Shown piece after piece: positions 33,716 to 45,131 of a stretch of DNA of 64,000 nt. This DNA is from Corinectria fuckeliana. Taxonomy: Eukaryota > Ascomycota > Sordariomycetes > Hypocreales > Nectriaceae. Numbering within the stretch: the first letter of the stretch is position 1; every line of letters begins with the position of its first letter. Location of the stretch: the NCBI GenBank assembly GCA_019137255.1, contig WPDH01000137.1:310001-374000 (forward strand), read 5' to 3'. The notes below the pieces were generated by a model. It did no database searches, was not told the origin of the DNA, and saw nothing but the letters and a program-made list of their open reading frames with translations. Position numbers and translations under genes: made by a program.

Positions 33716-34753
33716 TGTCTAGCTCTGCGCCTCCAATAGACGGAATGACGTAGGGTATAAAGAGCGTTGTACTATGTAGAATGGCTGTCGGTTTGAGGAG
33801 TTTCCAATGAGCAGGATTGCCATCGAGGGCGGGGTTAAATGACGCAAACATTGGAGACACTACGAGTAACAGCTTTATCTTTTATCTATAGGTATTGATC
33901 TACCCTGAACAAGCAAACGGCTCATCTAGACCTGGATCAACTGCTGCGCCACACTTCTTCTGTTTTAAAGCAAAACGTTGCAGCAGTTATACAGGCAAGG
34001 AATACAAATACTTTACTCAGAATGTCGCTCCTTTCAGGGCAGACTAGGTATATAAGTGGGAGTACATGCAAGACTTGGGTCAAGAAGGTCCAGGACCCTG
34101 GAAAAGGTGGCCTGGGGGAGATGGAGAAACAGTGATGATATTACAGGTCCCTTCTTGCTTGCTCGGGACGGCAATGGATGGTTTCCAATGGCCGAAGCCG
34201 CGGACATCTCCAAAGTCCGCGGACTTTTGCACCACTGGCCGTCCGCTTTAGCCGGGTCCGTCTGTTACGCACCGACCGCATCTCCACTTAGCCAAGACTT
34301 GAGGTGCAGCTTTGAGATTCAAGATGAGACCTTCATCTCATAATTGGTGATTACTGTCATGTGGCGTGATGACATGACATGTGTCAAGTCTTGTCGTCAC
34401 GGCGGCTTTACCGGACCGTGTCTCTAAGACCGATATCTCCAAGATGGACGTTTATTATCTAATAGATAAATGGCCCGGTCTGCCTCGCCGTACGCACGGG
34501 GGTGATGCGCTGTGGTTTCTCCGCCCTTGGCTAGCGTACTCCGTACTTACGAGACTAACTTACTAAGTAACTTGTTGTATTGTTGTACCAAGTCTTCGGA
34601 GGCCGATCACCCGCCTCCGCGGACATTCCTCTCTGTGAGCCTCCCGCCGACCAACCACTCAGTCCTCCTGCAGTCACAAACACTTTCCAGAACCGTCTGT
34701 CTGCCCGTCTCTCCGTCCGTCTGTCTGTCTGTCCTTGGGCTGGAAGCAAGAAA
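33716..34753. promoter_or_regulatory. Divergent promoter region with repeated CCGCGGAC sites
   Basis: About 1 kb between the LaeA-like methyltransferase (minus) and a Zn2Cys6 factor (plus). The octamer CCGCGGAC occurs at 34198-34205, inside the full palindrome GTCCGCGGAC at 34215-34224, and at 34617-34624. Paired CGG triplets are the usual recognition elements of Zn2Cys6 proteins, so these are candidate operator sites, possibly for the adjacent factor. A CCGTCTGTCTGTCTGTC tract lies near 34718-34735, just before the start codon. Confidence 0.4.
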
Positions 34754-37044
34754 ATGGGTCGTCAGCCTCGCAAGCGCCAGATCTCGTGCCACTTCTGCCG
34801 CGCGCGAAAGCTCCGGTGCAATCGCGAGTTCCCCTGCTCCAACTGCACAGCCCGCGGACTCTCGTGCCCTGAGCCACAGCAAGGCCATCATCTTCCTCAT
34901 CATCCAGCCCTCCGGCCGTCCGCTGTCAAGAATGCGCCGCCGGCTCCTCACACTGCTGCTGCCGCCTCCGGGGACGCGGAGCTCCAGAGCCGTCTTGGCA
35001 GGCTGGAGGCTCTCCTGCAAGGCTTGAGCAAGCAGCTCGAGCTGGAGCCCGGGACGCAGCCGCCTGCCCTCCAGCCCGCTGCTGCTGCTAGTCATCTCCC
35101 CGCGGCTTCCCAACAGCCACTCCCCCTCAAGGTGCAGAACCTCACCAACGATGCATTGTTTCTGGAGCAATCGTGCTTCTCGCCAACGCCAACCGTGAGT
35201 TCCAGTTCATTATGCACCCACCAATACTCCAATACTTGCACCTGACGCAATCACGCAACCGGCTGACTTCCATGGCGATCAATCAGGTCTCGGTTTTCTC
35301 AGACAACACCATCTTCCGCCCATGTCCCATCCGCCTCATAGGGCAACTGTCGTCTTACATGTTGCCAAGCCCCAATGTTTCCTCGCCTCTGTTATCAGCA
35401 GAACCCACGAGATGTATTTGGCTCCCCAACCGTGACGAGGCCGAGGCTGTAGTCCAGAAATACATCACTGACATCAGCTCCATCCACCACCTCATCCATG
35501 CCCCTTCCTTGAGGAAGCTGGTGACCGACCTGTACGATTGTATGAAGATGGGTATCCAAGTGCCCGTAGGCTCGGTGGTTCTTATACTAGCAATCTGCGC
35601 CGAGGTCACCTACTCATGGACAGCCCACGACGACGAGAAGAAGCTGTTCTCGGATTTCAGAGAAGCCAACTCACAAACAGGAGCTTGGGTCAACTCAGCA
35701 TTCCATCTTCTCGATATCTGTCAGCGGAGCGGCGATAATACCCTGGAATGTGCACAGGGGCTTGCCATCCTGACCATCTTCCTTTTGAACCTTGAAGGCA
35801 TCTCGCCACGAGCGCGGTCAATATTTTACAAGGCCATGGTGATGTGCCGCGAGTTGGGGCTGCACCGTCTAGATCACCCTACTAGAGACCCCACTTCGCA
35901 GAGGAGTGTCCCTTGGACTAGGGTGAATACTGAAGTTGGGAGGAGGGTATGGTGGTATCTCGTTGGGATAGATTGGTACGCGCGTCCTCGCAGCCCCTGC
36001 ATCGTGCACTGAGTAATACTGACCCGGTAAATCAGGATGCTTGCTCGCTTTCCCGGCCCGCAAGAGGGTACCTACTTTATCAATCCAGAGCATATGGTGG
36101 TTAGAAAGCCCCTCAATATCAACGATGAAGATCTCACCGAGGAAGGCGAGATTATCGCTGCGCCGCCAGATCAGCCAACAACCATGTCCTATTTCCTGCA
36201 ACGCATTCGCTTGATCGAAGTATTCCGAGTCTTCACCGACCGAATGCCTCTTGCCAAGGCCTATTCACATGCTGTGCCGTACGACGTTGTCCTCCAGATC
36301 GACGCAGCAATCGACTGCTACCTTCTCCGAGAGGTCCCGTCCTTCTTCGCAATGGAGACGCGAGAGCTAGGCGAGCTCCCGCTCGACGACCCTCGCCGCT
36401 CTCCAAGCATCAGAATCCACCAGCACCTTCTCAACCTCTTCATCTACGGCCAGCGTTGCAAGCTTCACCTGCCGTACCTTGCACGCGCCACGGTCGACCC
36501 TGCGTACGCACACTCCCGCGACGTATGCCTCCGGATTGCACGGCTCATCATCAAGACGGAAAGCCAGCTCGAAAAGGGAGATGTATTTTTCGCGTCGACA
36601 AGGCTACGGCTGGGCGTGGTCATCCATAGCGTCTTCTTGGCCATTATTGTACTTCTTTTCGACCTTTTCCTGACAACGGACACGGCGGAGAGGACGGTCC
36701 GAGAGCAGGAAGTCAAGCATGCCTGGGGGCTTATGGAGGATGCTCAGAGGGAGTCTAGCCCTGTGGCCAAGGGCATGGAGGTTCTGAAGCAGGTCATGGA
36801 GAAGAACAGGATCCCCTTCCCCACGGCTGGCGGGAGCAGCCAACAGTCGATGCACACGTACGGCGAACAGCACAGTATACCACTACGGCCGAGTTCATGC
36901 AAGGATGATGGACAGGAACATAGCGCGAACTTGTCAGAGGCTCAGCCTACAGGAGAGGAATTGGGCAGGAACACATATAGAATGGATCTGGAGAATCTTG
37001 ACTGGGACCGATTATTTTGGGGTCTTGATGCGCCCTTTATGTAA
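34754..37044 (+). CDS. Zn2Cys6 transcription factor with Fungal_trans domain
   Basis: 712-aa regulator. Residues about 12-39 are CHFCRARKLRC, NREFPCSNC and TARGLSC, a full Zn2Cys6 cluster, preceded by the basic MGRQPRKRQ. A Pro/Ala/Gln-rich linker contains a short coiled-coil candidate (LQSRLGRLEALLQGLSKQLEL), a usual dimerisation position. The middle-homology domain has AQGLAILTIFLLNLEGISPRA, FYKAMVMCRELGLHRLD, VGRRVWWYLVGIDWM and FINPEHM, typical of Fungal_trans. Exons: 34754-35194, 35287-35975 and 36036-37044. Introns: 35195-35286 (phase 0) and 35976-36035 (splits the Trp codon of GIDW). The ATG at 34754 directly precedes the basic region; in-frame upstream codons are low-complexity leader. 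Divergent from the LaeA-like gene. Confidence 0.92.
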
Positions 37045-38879
37045 AGCAGGGGATGTAATGCTAGGTGGGCCTTGGCATTACATGCAAGGACTGGAGTTTG
37101 AGATTTGTGAACCGCAATGGTGCAGGTTCTTGGCAATCAACTTATGGACTTCTTGGGTATTATTGGGAGAACGAGTACATTGAGTCCAGCACCCGCCCGC
37201 ATCCTTTTCCGGCCATGATCTCGTTTATGGCGTCTTGTACAATATATATTGTTAATTTATGTAATCACATTACCCATTTGAACTAATAAGTAGCAAGGCA
37301 GTATTCTCTGTCCATTTCCAAAAGATTGTCGTTGCTTAGATACATAGCCAAACCATGTTACTGCAGCTACACGTTTATAACAAGACAAGATCGACATCCA
37401 GACTGACCACTGCCTCTTGGCCTCCGCTGTCGAGCCGTCGGGATTCTTAGTCTTGATGCCGAAGGTTATGGTAGTCGGTGTGGTTGATGGACTTGTGGTT
37501 GGTGGGCTTGAGGTGCTCGATGGCTTAATGGTGTGGTAGTTTCGTCGTCAAGGGTGATGCGGTGATGCAAAAGCAAACCATCTTGGCTTGGAGGTCGGTA
37601 TCGGAGCCAGGGCAGGGGAGATGTGTCTCGGTAATGGGCGCTCGCGAGACGCCCCAGTAGGAGATAGAGCCTTAAAAGTGTGTCAAAGCGACGTCGAGTA
37701 AGGTCGTGGACTCGGGTGTTCTAGGAGGATTACGATACATGATACAAGAAGCTTAGTTCTGCATATGGGCAGCCTTTTGTAGCGTCCTGAACGTGTCGTT
37801 TGCGTCCCTAAGCCCTCAGAGATTCCTCTCGCATGAACTATCGCTGGTCACGTCAGGGTCTATCAGGCCGAAAGACGCCTGTACAGCTTCCACGACGGGC
37901 TTGAGCATGATGCCCTCTTCACCTCCCACCGTCTTGATGTAGTTCAACAGACTCTTGGCATCCGCAGGGGGATCTTCCCGTGGCTTGAGAGATGTGAATC
38001 GAAAAGGACTTCTCGGAAAGTGCGATGTCGGCCATGTCCTTTCCGGGGCTCCGCGACAGCGTCGACTTGCTGGCGCCCGTGGTGCTGGTCTTTGCGAATC
38101 AAGTTGGTATAGCCGGATCATCGTTTGCGCGGTTCGTGGGGGTTTGTAGGTGCAGGCTGAGAGCTGTGCCGAGGCTGCAGCTTCAGGATCCTGTAAAGCC
38201 CTAGGGAACTACTACGTCGAGAATTCTGAGTGTGAGAGCTTATCTGGCGTCTGAGGGTGTACCACTTGGCTGCTTTGGTTCCGCCCAACTAGTTTGCCCC
38301 AGAAGGAACGCCGGCCGAGTACTCAAGAAGCAGGAAAGCTATCCCAAGCAGCCAGGAGAGTATATGCATTCGCCAGTGTAGTGACTGATATAACCCGCTG
38401 ACGGTCGGAGGTTGAGGGTGTAATGACAAAACTACTCCACGTCTCCATCTCAGTTTACGTGGGTTTCTGGCCACGGGATTCATCAAACCATGCTGTACGG
38501 CTGAGGGTAGTGAGGACGTAAGAGGCAATGCGGCAACCAAGCCCCGGGCGGAGTGTAGGTGTCAATGACCGCCACACCAAAAGGTAAGGGACCTTACTCT
38601 TGGGCAGGTCATATCTCTCATAATAGGTGGTCACCCACTAACAGTACGGCATGAGAATCCATGATCTTGGTGTTGTGTTAATGAAACATGTTCACGCAAG
38701 CAATTTCCCTTTACAAAAGACGTAAATCGAGAAGAATGGTGAAATCTAGTCTCATCCGCAATGAATAGTCTCGCATTATAATGTTTTTAGGTTAATAGAT
38801 ATCGGACTGCTTGTGTAAATACCACTGCTATATTCCTAGGATATATCAACGAACTACTTCACTTGCATACCCCTCGACT
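37045..38879. other. Long intergenic region, possible decayed sequence, no gene called
   Basis: About 1.8 kb. A reverse-strand open frame at 37816-38121 contains SLLNYIKTVGGEEGIMLKP, and a Ser/Thr/Pro-rich reverse-strand stretch near 37410-37520 (SSPPTTSPSTTPTTITFG) could be a relic of a secreted protein. Neither has a start, a domain or continuity that I can support. Confidence 0.35.
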
Positions 38880-39455
38880 TCAGCAAAAAGCTACCTTTGT
38901 GAATGTAGACTGCACCTTATCTTCCGTTCCCTTTTTGAGAGTGGCATTGAAGGGCTCAAGATAGTCCCGCATGCCTATCGAAACCCCCTCTTTCCTGATA
39001 ATGGCATACGCCGTAACAATAAAAAAGAACATGTAGGGCAAGCTATGCGAAGTGATCCAGGCATGAGTAGAAAGCTCAACGGTCCCGAACGCATTTGTAG
39101 ACAAAGAAATAGTCCCATTGCCCCGCTCATTGACAGCTTGCTCATCCGCACTTCTCAGGAGCTCCTGAGCACGAGCAATGCGGGATTGCATGTCGTCAAA
39201 TGTAACCAAGTCTTCATCGCCCCAATCAGCGGAAAGATCGGTGTCGAGAGTGCGGCTGACCATCGTTCTGACGATATTTCAGGCTCGGTAGACCTGGAAG
39301 GTCAAGGGCTGCATGTCTTCGTAGATGCGTGCTGATGGAAGATTGGCTGCGTTGGGGGATTGCTCGGCCTTCTTTAGTATGCTGGCCAAGGTACTGAGGG
39401 CGTCTTTTGCCACCACAAAAGACGCACCGTAAAGGGAAAGGGGAGGAGTAGACAT
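38880..39455 (-). pseudogene. DUF1993 family protein interrupted by one in-frame stop
   Basis: Fungal/bacterial DUF1993 protein of about 190 codons. It starts MSTPPLSLYGASFVVAKDAL, continues with a helix region (LASILKKAEQS) and reaches MQPLTFQVYRA. It is then interrupted by TGA at 39281-39279 and continues in the same frame as NIVRTMVSR, then FDDMQSRIARAQELL, SLPYMFFFIVTAYAIIRKEGV and IGMRDYLEPF. These are the expected DUF1993 positions on both sides of the stop. Family members carry a serine (as in ASN) at the stop position, so TCA to TGA is the simplest change. An intron cannot explain it: the nearest GT...AG pair spans only 26 nt. A sequencing error remains possible. The function of the family is unknown (helical, DinB-like fold). 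Confidence 0.75.
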
Positions 39456-40384
39456 GATTGATGTAGATTTCGAAAAGAGAGATGCGTTGGAGCAGCAGAT
39501 AAGGGATAGGATAGTAGAAAGAGCTGGTATGAAACCCTTTGCTGGAGGAAGCGGGCCCAAAGTCTATATACTTGCCTTTATCCACCTTGTATCTGGAAGA
39601 GGTTGCACTGAGACGAAAGGTGGCATCAATTTTCGCTTACCCGTCAACAGATGGCTGTTCCAAACCATGAACTAGGCTATTGGTCTGTCTCCAGCTGCTT
39701 CTTACAGCGACCCCAACAAGCCAATTACCGGCCCGCAGCGTTTTCATCTTATAGTGCCCGCCGTAAGACTTCACCGTTCATTCGGAAATGATGTGCCGAG
39801 GCCAATCCTTCGGTATCCGCCATCTCTTTGACTGTGCGAAGGCTCATACTAAGTAGTAGTCCAAGCAATCCCTCCTAGCGTGGGATTGGCGATACTTCCG
39901 TTGCTGCGTAATTTGGGCTGCCTTATGTACCGTTCTCCAGGATTGATCGAGGATAACTACCTGTGATTTATCGTGAGCCTTCACGTTTTTAGAGTTATTC
40001 ATCTTGGCACTATAGTCGATGAACAGATAAATTTGTATTTAACAGTTAACTATACTGATCCTGTCCCGTCTTGTTAACCTCGAAAGCATGTTGATGCTGG
40101 TCGCTATCATTTTCGATTTGCCATGGCAACAATGTCCCCTTTGACTCGTGCTGTGCTTCAGAGAGCATTGCAACGCCCCCAATCAGCGCCGAGTAACTGA
40201 GAAGGCAGACAACAATGCAAAGTAGAGCACAACCACAAAGAAGATGGAGGAGCGGCACGCCAAAGACGCGGGGATGTTTATTTCTAGTTTCGTCCTGCCT
40301 TCTTATCAGAGGTAGAATAAACCTTTGCAATAAGTAGGTCCTAGGATGATGCAGTCTTTGTAAATGCACCCTCGTGTCGTCGCA
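39456..40384. other. Intergenic; in-frame open stretch beyond the ABC transporter stop
   Basis: About 930 bp. The reverse-strand frame of the ABC transporter stays open for about 112 codons after its TAA stop (to 40046). It includes a hydrophobic segment (LLCGCALLCIVVCLLSY) but has no ATG before that segment. I treat it as non-coding; it is discussed among the findings. No other gene seen. Confidence 0.4.
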
Positions 40385-43300
40385 TTATGCCTTTATGTTT
40401 CTAGCTACCTTTAACAAAACCCAAGCCAGTAATCGGTATATAACAACACAAACAGCCATCCCCAAAATACTGATGACTGGATTTTCGTCAAACTTGTAGA
40501 GCTTCAGAGCTTCGTCACCATTCGCAATTGGACAAGAGCCATCATCAAAGTTGCACTTGAATGACAGTCCTCGCATTGAGTAGTAAGCCACTCCGCGCAC
40601 TTGATACCGGATTGGCGACAAATAGTTCAGCGCTTTGAACAGCGACGGCATATCAAGTGAGAGGACTCCAGCCATGCTATTAGCCAAAGCTAGAAACACG
40701 CCCATCAGGTTGATTGCAAACCCCGTATGAGAGAATAGCGTATTAAACATGATGCCTAGACTCTCGCCGCAAGACAATCCGCTGAAGCAGGCGAAGGCAG
40801 TGACGAAGTAGGTGGCCGCGGTGTGAGGGAGACCGATAGCAAACACTGCAAGGATACCGAAGAAGAAGGAATTGATGAGCTCGAAGGGGAGTTCAACGAT
40901 AGTGTAGGAAGCCAGGAAAGCGTCCACGCTGTATGCGCCATCCTCGATTTCTCGGTAAGCAACGTCACGCTCATTGGGATAGATGGCCGCGTTCGTGAGC
41001 ATGCCAATAATGTAAAATCCACCCAGCTGTTGGAAGAAGCCTAAACGGGTCTGTATAGACAGATAATCATCGTCAAGCTTGGCGAAGAAGAGGGTAAAGA
41101 TGATGGCGACGCCGCTTGATTGCATGATTCGAGAAAGAAGAAGTGGTGGTTGTCGACAGGTGTTAATGATGGCTCTCCGGATGAGCAGTGGGAGAGAGAT
41201 GTGTAGAGGTGTCGTTCTTGTGTGCACTGCCGTACTAAGGTCGCCTGCCATCTCTAGGGGATTCTCAGAAGTTGGCCTCGTTTCGACTGGGCTTTCTTGA
41301 ACTCCAGCAGCTGCACTGCGGGTTAGGTCTGAAGTGAATGAATGCTTCCTCCAGAGCTCGGTCAATTTCTGTACTCGTCGACGACCTTGTTCTCCCTTGG
41401 AGTCCCGCTGATGGAGATCCGTGACCATATCTAGAGCGAAATCCGCAGGGTTCGTGTGCGGCGGGCAATCGTAGCCGCATTCGCCAAGATACGTCGTCAT
41501 CGCTTTTGCTGATCCAGAGTAGACCGGCGAGCCTCCTTGAGATAGGAGCAGGATGTTCCCAAAGTAACAAAACAAGTCTGATCGAGGCTGGTGGATTGCC
41601 ATGACAATGGTCCGGCCCTCCTTGGCTAGGTCCTGCAGGACTTCTACAATGGAATTGGCCGTGAATGCGTCGAGTCCAGACGTGGGCTCGTCGACCAGAA
41701 GAACTTGGGGATCTGTCAAGATCTGGATAGCGAGTGATACCCGGCGTTTCTCTCCTCCTGAAATGCCTCTGAAGGATTCGTTTCCTATGAGAGTGTCTGC
41801 GCAATTCTTCAACCCCATCTTGAGCAGCATCTCCTCGGCACGTTGGTGTCGGTCCTTGGTATTCATAGACGGATGCAGTCGCAGGGCCGCTGCGTAGCGC
41901 AGAGTCTCTCGAACAGTCATTGCGGGCAAAAGTAGTTCACCATCTTGATGAACATATGAGCACATGGAACTCATGGCAATACCAGATGGCTCTATGCCAT
42001 CGAATGTTATCCTTCCAAACTGGCGGTATTTGGTGTTGATAGAGTTGTGAAGCCTTCGCGCCATGGCATTTAGAAGAGAGGACTTTCCACTGCCGGACGG
42101 ACCAATAATGACGTTGAGGGTACCCGGTTCGAACTTCGCATCGATCGGTTCTAGGATTGTTTTTTCCGTAGGGCCCTTTTTGATGCTTCTCAGGCTCTTA
42201 GTTCTCAATGTCACCGCAAATTGCCGAAGCTCAACTGGAACAGATCGAATCGCGGCTGTAGGTCGCTGGTTTATTCCGTTGATGCTCGGAGAGAGCTCCT
42301 TTCGAGGTTCAGGAGTCCGAGCATTTCCGATGGTCGTTGGCTTCAGATATTGAAGGCCAACGATGGAGAAGGACGCGAAGAAGACAGCGAATCCCACCAT
42401 GCAGGCTATCGCGCGACCAGTCCAATGCTGTGGAAACCCTAGCGACTTGATCACAAATTCACCGCTGTACTGGGCGCATTCGGGATTAGTCCGACCTCCT
42501 GGAAAAGGGCATTCGTGGAAGTTGCCTTGGAACTCGTTTCCGATATAGGCACTGAACGTGTAGAACTGGTCAAGTCAGAGAGCTGTATAGCGCGTAGCTA
42601 GATCCAACATACCATGTAAGTGATCCAACGAGTCCATCGCACATAGACGGGTATGGTGTCAACTTGAACAATCATGCCCGAAGCAATGCTTTGCAGGGTG
42701 TATATCAGACTCGCGATAAGGCTTGCGCTTGCAAAGTTCCTGCTGATGACTACACATGCCGTTGCGCAGAGTACGGCCATGTAGTGATTGACCATAGTAA
42801 TGATTAAAAAAACAAAGAATTTCTCGACTTGACGGTCGAAGCCGACCATGAAGTAGATCAGAACAGAGAATAGGACCGGGACTGGCAGGTCCTCGGTCGG
42901 CAGCCTTGCAAGGCGTCGAGATAAAATGAACGCAGCAGAGCTAACACAATGTTCTAGTGCCTCCCGATCGAAGACTGGCATGTCGAGAGTCATCCGGTAG
43001 GTTTCGAATATGAGTACCAGATAGCCTTGAAGACTCGCAACCACGTACAAGCACCCTTGACGCGATCTGATGCCAGCCTGGTCTCGGCCAAGATCGAAGA
43101 ACATGTAGCCCACTGCTAGGCCCATGAGTATGGCCTCTGTGATGGACGCTGTCATTCCCAAAGGGTCACGGTAGGTAACTTTGACGGTTCGGGTAGTCAA
43201 GACGCGCAACTGTTGGAGCTGGCTCGTATGGGTGCCTCCTTTCCTCTGTGTTGATACCGTATGCAGAGGGCATTCTGTATCAGACAAGGGCGGGAACCGA

Positions 43301-44355
43301 TGCTGACTTTCCATGTGCCAAGCTGACTTTAGAGCGTTGACGCGAACTCTGCTCCTGTCATCTGACTGAGACTCACGGTAGTCAATGGCAGAAGTATCGA
43401 TGATGAAGTCGGCAGGATTGATAAGGGGAGGCTTCTCAAAGCCATTCTTTTCGAACCACTGTAGAGACCCAGAGACGGGACCGGAATACACGACACCTCC
43501 ATCAGCCAGTACGATGACATTGTCGAACAAAGACCAGATCTCCGGCCGAGGCTGGTGGATCGTCGTTATCACAACTCGGCCTCTTTGAGATACTCCGCGA
43601 AGTGTCGTCGCGAGTTGGAAAGCACCTGCAGCGTCAAGACCAGTCGTAGGCTCATCTAGAAATAACAGAGAAGGGTTTGCGAGAAGCTGGACTCCGATGC
43701 TGACGCGACGCTTCTCCCCACCTGAACACCCGCGGTTCTGGCTGTTTCCAATTCTAGTATTGGCACATTTCTGCAATCCCAGCTCGACGATGACATCCTC
43801 TACAATGGCGTGACGTTCCCGGACTGTTGTAGGTGGTGGAAGTCGCAGGTCGGCGGCATATCGCAACGTCTCTCTGACGGTGAGCGTTGGGAGCAGTACG
43901 TCTTGCTGGGTGACATAGGCGTGCTTGATGCCATCGATCCCAGGCCTGCCATTGAAGAGGGCAGTGCCCTGATTTACCCGAGCCCGACCTGTCAACCTTC
44001 CAGATAGCGCATCCAAGAGAGTCGTCTTGCCGGATCCGCTAGCCCCGATGATGGCTGTGAGGGACGGCCGGAAGTCTGCCGATACAGAACGAAGAAGGTC
44101 CCTGGGTCGCTGATGGCTGGTTGATGAGGGACTTCGTCTTAGAAACGTGGTAGGGCCGGACCAAGAGGCCTTTGTGGTGAGTTCAACACCAAGGTCACGG
44201 ATCTGCAACTGTACAGGCTCAACTTCGTTGGAGAAGATGTTCGTGGTCGAAGTCGCCGGGACTGGCTTCTGCACGCGTTCTACCAGAGGGAGAGCGTCAG
44301 TCATGTAGACACTACTGGTAGGGTCCTGGCTTTTGTCACTAGGACTTCGCTCCAT
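40385..44355 (-). CDS. Full-size ABCG (WBC-type) ABC transporter, (NBD-TMD)x2
   Basis: About 1307-aa exporter with two fused half-transporters in ABCG order. NBD1 has Walker A GASGSGKTT (about residue 105), Q-loop region TQQDVLLPTLTVRETL, signature CSGGEKRR, Walker B LLFLDEPTTGLD and switch TIHQPR. TMD1 follows, with RTVKVTYRDP at its start. NBD2 has Walker A GPSGSGKSS (about 735), HQDGELLLPAMTVRETL, signature ISGGEKRR, Walker B VLLVDEPTSGLD and AIHQPR. TMD2 ends LAWVLLKVARNIKA. Both sites look catalytically complete. NBD-first order with WBC-like sequence points to lipid, sterol or hydrophobic metabolite transport. Exons: 44355-42613 and 42565-40385; intron 42566-42612 (GTATGT...CAG, 47 nt). 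I chose MERSPSDK because the N-terminus is cytosolic; an ATG at 44421 would add a hydrophobic 22-residue extension. Divergent from the delta-7 sterol reductase-like gene. Confidence 0.9.
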
Positions 44356-44421
44356 GGTGAAGCTATCGCCGGCGCTGAAGAGCAACCCAAGCAGAAGAAC
44401 CTTGACGCAGTCTCGATCCAA

Positions 44422-45131
44422 ACAAAGGAATCTTGGTGTCTCAAAGTGTGCTATAGCTGGCCTCTACTACCGTAGAACAGCCCGTCGCGTAATCTACATG
44501 CCGATCAATCAAAAGCCACGGTTTTGAACGCCGAACGCCACGTCGTACACCAAAAGCCGCCGGCCTGCCAATAGTCTAGCCGTAGTGCTGACGCTCTTAA
44601 AGGTCGAGAGCGGTCTCCTCAGAAATAGTGCACCAAACAGTCTTCCAAGTTAAAGGCTAGCAGGCCCTTCTTCAAAAGTGACTATTATTTGCGACCAGTG
44701 ATTCGCGAAATGATCATTGTAAAGCTACCCAAACACAACCGGGGTCCAGTCTTACGAGTGATCGTGAGTCTTTACGTTACTTCCATCCGAGATGCATTGT
44801 CGTCCCGAGACGTGGCTGTAATATTAAAACACACTGCATGAGTAGGTAAGACAGCGAAATGCAGAAAGAGGCAGCTCCAAGCTGACTCGTACGAAACAGG
44901 CCGTCTCGGAATGCACAAAGCCAATCCGTGTTCATATTAGCAGCCAGCCACGTTCCACGACTCTTCCGAGGAGCGCCACTCTGCCTGACTAGCCCAGGAC
45001 TTTGCTGACGCTTGTCGATAACGAGGGCATTAAAATCCTGGCCCTGAACGTATCGGTATACCTCGTGCTGATTTTCTCACGTCCTGCAATTGAGAGGCCA
45101 GTGCGTATCAGAGACTCAGTGACCGACTATC
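44422..45131. promoter_or_regulatory. Bidirectional promoter between the ABCG transporter and the sterol reductase-like gene
   Basis: About 710-780 bp (depending on which ABC start is used) separate the start codons of the divergently transcribed transporter and delta-7 reductase-like genes. Short ORFs only. No individual regulatory site is claimed; coordinate control is an inference from the head-to-head arrangement. Confidence 0.45.

Noticed and set aside
37816..38121. Reverse-strand frame with SLLNYIKTVGGEEGIMLKP
   Set aside because: Locally protein-like, but the N-terminal half is basic low-complexity sequence and no family or splice structure could be supported.
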